A DNA stretch of 5,673 bases from Clostridiales bacterium UBA1316 (GTDB lineage: Bacteria > Bacillota > Clostridia > Oscillospirales > Oscillospiraceae), in assembly GCA_002307055.1 (NCBI GenBank), contig DBTM01000042.1, positions 9,454 through 15,126 on the forward strand, in the 5' to 3' direction. The translations under genes and the position numbers were made by a program. The notes under the pieces are model-generated. The model did not search any database. It had not been told where the DNA came from and saw nothing but the letters and a program-made list of their open reading frames with translations. How positions within the stretch are numbered: the first letter of the stretch is position 1; each line of letters begins with the position of its first letter. Below are positions 4,621-5,673 of the stretch, one piece after another.

Positions 4621-5673
4621 TTAATCTAAAGCGCCGTATAGGATATCGATCGCGCAGTTCATGTCGTCGTAGACGGACAGCTCGGCTTTTTCACACATAT
4701 AGATAGCCACAACAAGCTCGTATTCCGGGTCAATCAGCAGCCGGGCGCCGCCGTAGCCGCCGTGGTTGTAGCTGCTTGCGCTGCGGAGCATGCCGAGGTC
4801 GTCAATTTTATCGCCCTTAACATCCCAGCCCAAGCCCCAGCTGGCTCCAAGCCAGCGGCCGAACCAAAAGCTGTCAGGCACGCCCTTGTTATGGTTCTTC
4901 GTCAGCAGCTTGACGCTCGCGGGTGACATAATACGCTTGCCGTCCAGCGTACCGCCGTTCAGGTACATCAAGCCGAACCGCGCCATATCGTCCATCGTGG
5001 ACTTTAGCCCGCCGCCTGCGGAGTCGTTCTCCATCGTTCCCGCGGAGTTCATCCACGGCATACCCTTAACGCCGTCCGGGCGCAGCGCATACCGGCCGCG
5101 CTTTTCTTCCGGCAAAAACCAGTATGTATCCTTCATGCCGAGCGGCTCAAAGATATATGTTCTGGCGAATGTTTCAAGCGAAGCGCCTGTGACGCGCTCA
5201 ATCAGCAGCTTGAAAATATGGTAGCCGAAGCTCCAATAACTGAATTTCGTCCCGGGTATCGCGGACAGCGGCGCTTTCCATGTGCTGTCGTCGTCGTTCC
5301 AAAAGGCGTCGAGCAGCTTGTTGATATCAGCTGCTTCGAAGCCGGCTTTCCTGGCGGTTTCCTCGATAAGCTTTACTTGCTCCTCGAGCTGCTTGTCAAT
5401 CTCATCCCCATCCATGCCCGAGGTGTGCGACAGCAAATGCCACAATAAAACGCGGTCCTTATTCTCACCGGCAAACTCCGGGAATCTGTCCTGAACACGC
5501 TCATAGAGATTGATCTTGCCCTGCTCCTGCAGGATTGCCGCGCAGGTCGCAACAAATGACTTTGTCACTGAACTCAGCCCGAAGATTGCGTCGCTGTGCA
5601 AAGGCTCGCCGCCCGGCTGCTGCAAGCCGTAATCGCCGCTGAACACGAGCGACCCCCTGCGCCACACGCGGAG
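4621..5673 (-). CDS. Serine hydrolase, class C beta-lactamase / penicillin-binding family (5' partial)
   Basis: The frame is open to the right edge; the GTG at 5665-5667 is internal to a family strand (WRRGSLVFSGDYGL), so the start lies outside. About 350 residues are visible, most of this ~350-450 residue family. Numbered from that Val, the nucleophile motif SVTK is Ser33-Lys36, followed by LLWHLLSHTSGM (~74-85). The usual YxN motif reads YWS (Tyr144-Ser146) within KFSYWSFGYHIF. The third motif is HGG (302-304) in NHGGYGGARLLIDPE. EPLGMKDTYW and the GGGLKST segment are also typical. Members include D-alanyl-D-alanine carboxypeptidases, esterases and peptidases acting on peptidoglycan or small esters; most family members of this kind are not true beta-lactamases, and the substrate cannot be told. 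Any signal peptide would be outside the window. A GC-rich hairpin lies downstream. Confidence 0.93.
   Translation of the reverse strand, partial: LRVWRRGSLVFSGDYGLQQPGGEPLHSDAIFGLSSVTKSFVATCAAILQEQGKINLYERVQDRFPEFAGENKDRVLLWHLLSHTSGMDGDEIDKQLEEQVKLIEETARKAGFEAADINKLLDAFWNDDDSTWKAPLSAIPGTKFSYWSFGYHIFKLLIERVTGASLETFARTYIFEPLGMKDTYWFLPEEKRGRYALRPDGVKGMPWMNSAGTMENDSAGGGLKSTMDDMARFGLMYLNGGTLDGKRIMSPASVKLLTKNHNKGVPDSFWFGRWLGASWGLGWDVKGDKIDDLGMLRSASSYNHGGYGGARLLIDPEYELVVAIYMCEKAELSVYDDMNCAIDILYGALD

Overview
The window looks like a chromosomal fragment from a Gram-positive anaerobe of class Clostridia, probably near Oscillospiraceae. The basis is the clostridial style of the CarB and DapF sequences, GC-rich codon third positions in the large genes next to AT-rich gaps, strong AGGAGG-type ribosome binding sites, and a double-hairpin interspersed repeat of a kind I recall from gut Clostridia genomes. 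The taxonomy is inference, not a database result. Both ends of the window cut through genes.

Layout. (1) 1-3192, plus strand: a single open frame holding the C-terminal ~70% of the large subunit of carbamoyl-phosphate synthase (CarB), running without a stop codon into a complete diaminopimelate epimerase-like (DapF) domain. (2) 3193-3547: a non-coding gap with two exact TTGTTACAAT boxes 20 bp apart, an AT-rich hairpin with poly-T/poly-A flanks, and the first copy (R1) of a ~91-bp module carrying a minus-strand promoter, ribosome binding site and ATG. (3) 3548-3880, plus strand: a small VOC (glyoxalase/bleomycin-resistance fold) protein. (4) 3881-4091: AT-rich spacer plus the double-hairpin repeat. 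(5) 4092-4409, minus strand: an unrecognised 105-aa ORF driven by the second copy (R2) of the promoter module. (6) 4488-4620: a gap with a 9-bp GC-rich hairpin. (7) 4621-5673, minus strand: a serine hydrolase of the class C beta-lactamase family, cut at its 5' end by the window edge.

The most striking region is the first. The DapF domain keeps the substrate-pocket residues I can align (the Asn residues, the GNPH His and the ERG Glu/Arg), but both cysteines that act as the acid/base pair of the epimerase are replaced, one by Gly and one by Ser. A CPSase large subunit carrying a ligand-binding but apparently non-racemising DapF domain directly after its allosteric MGS domain suggests either a sensor or scaffold role, or a dead-weight fusion. 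The second structural theme is the duplicated promoter module (R1/R2, about 82% identical), which drives the orphan ORF in one copy and in the other a short transcript that seems to end at a hairpin. No CRISPR array, tRNA, rRNA or transposase was seen.
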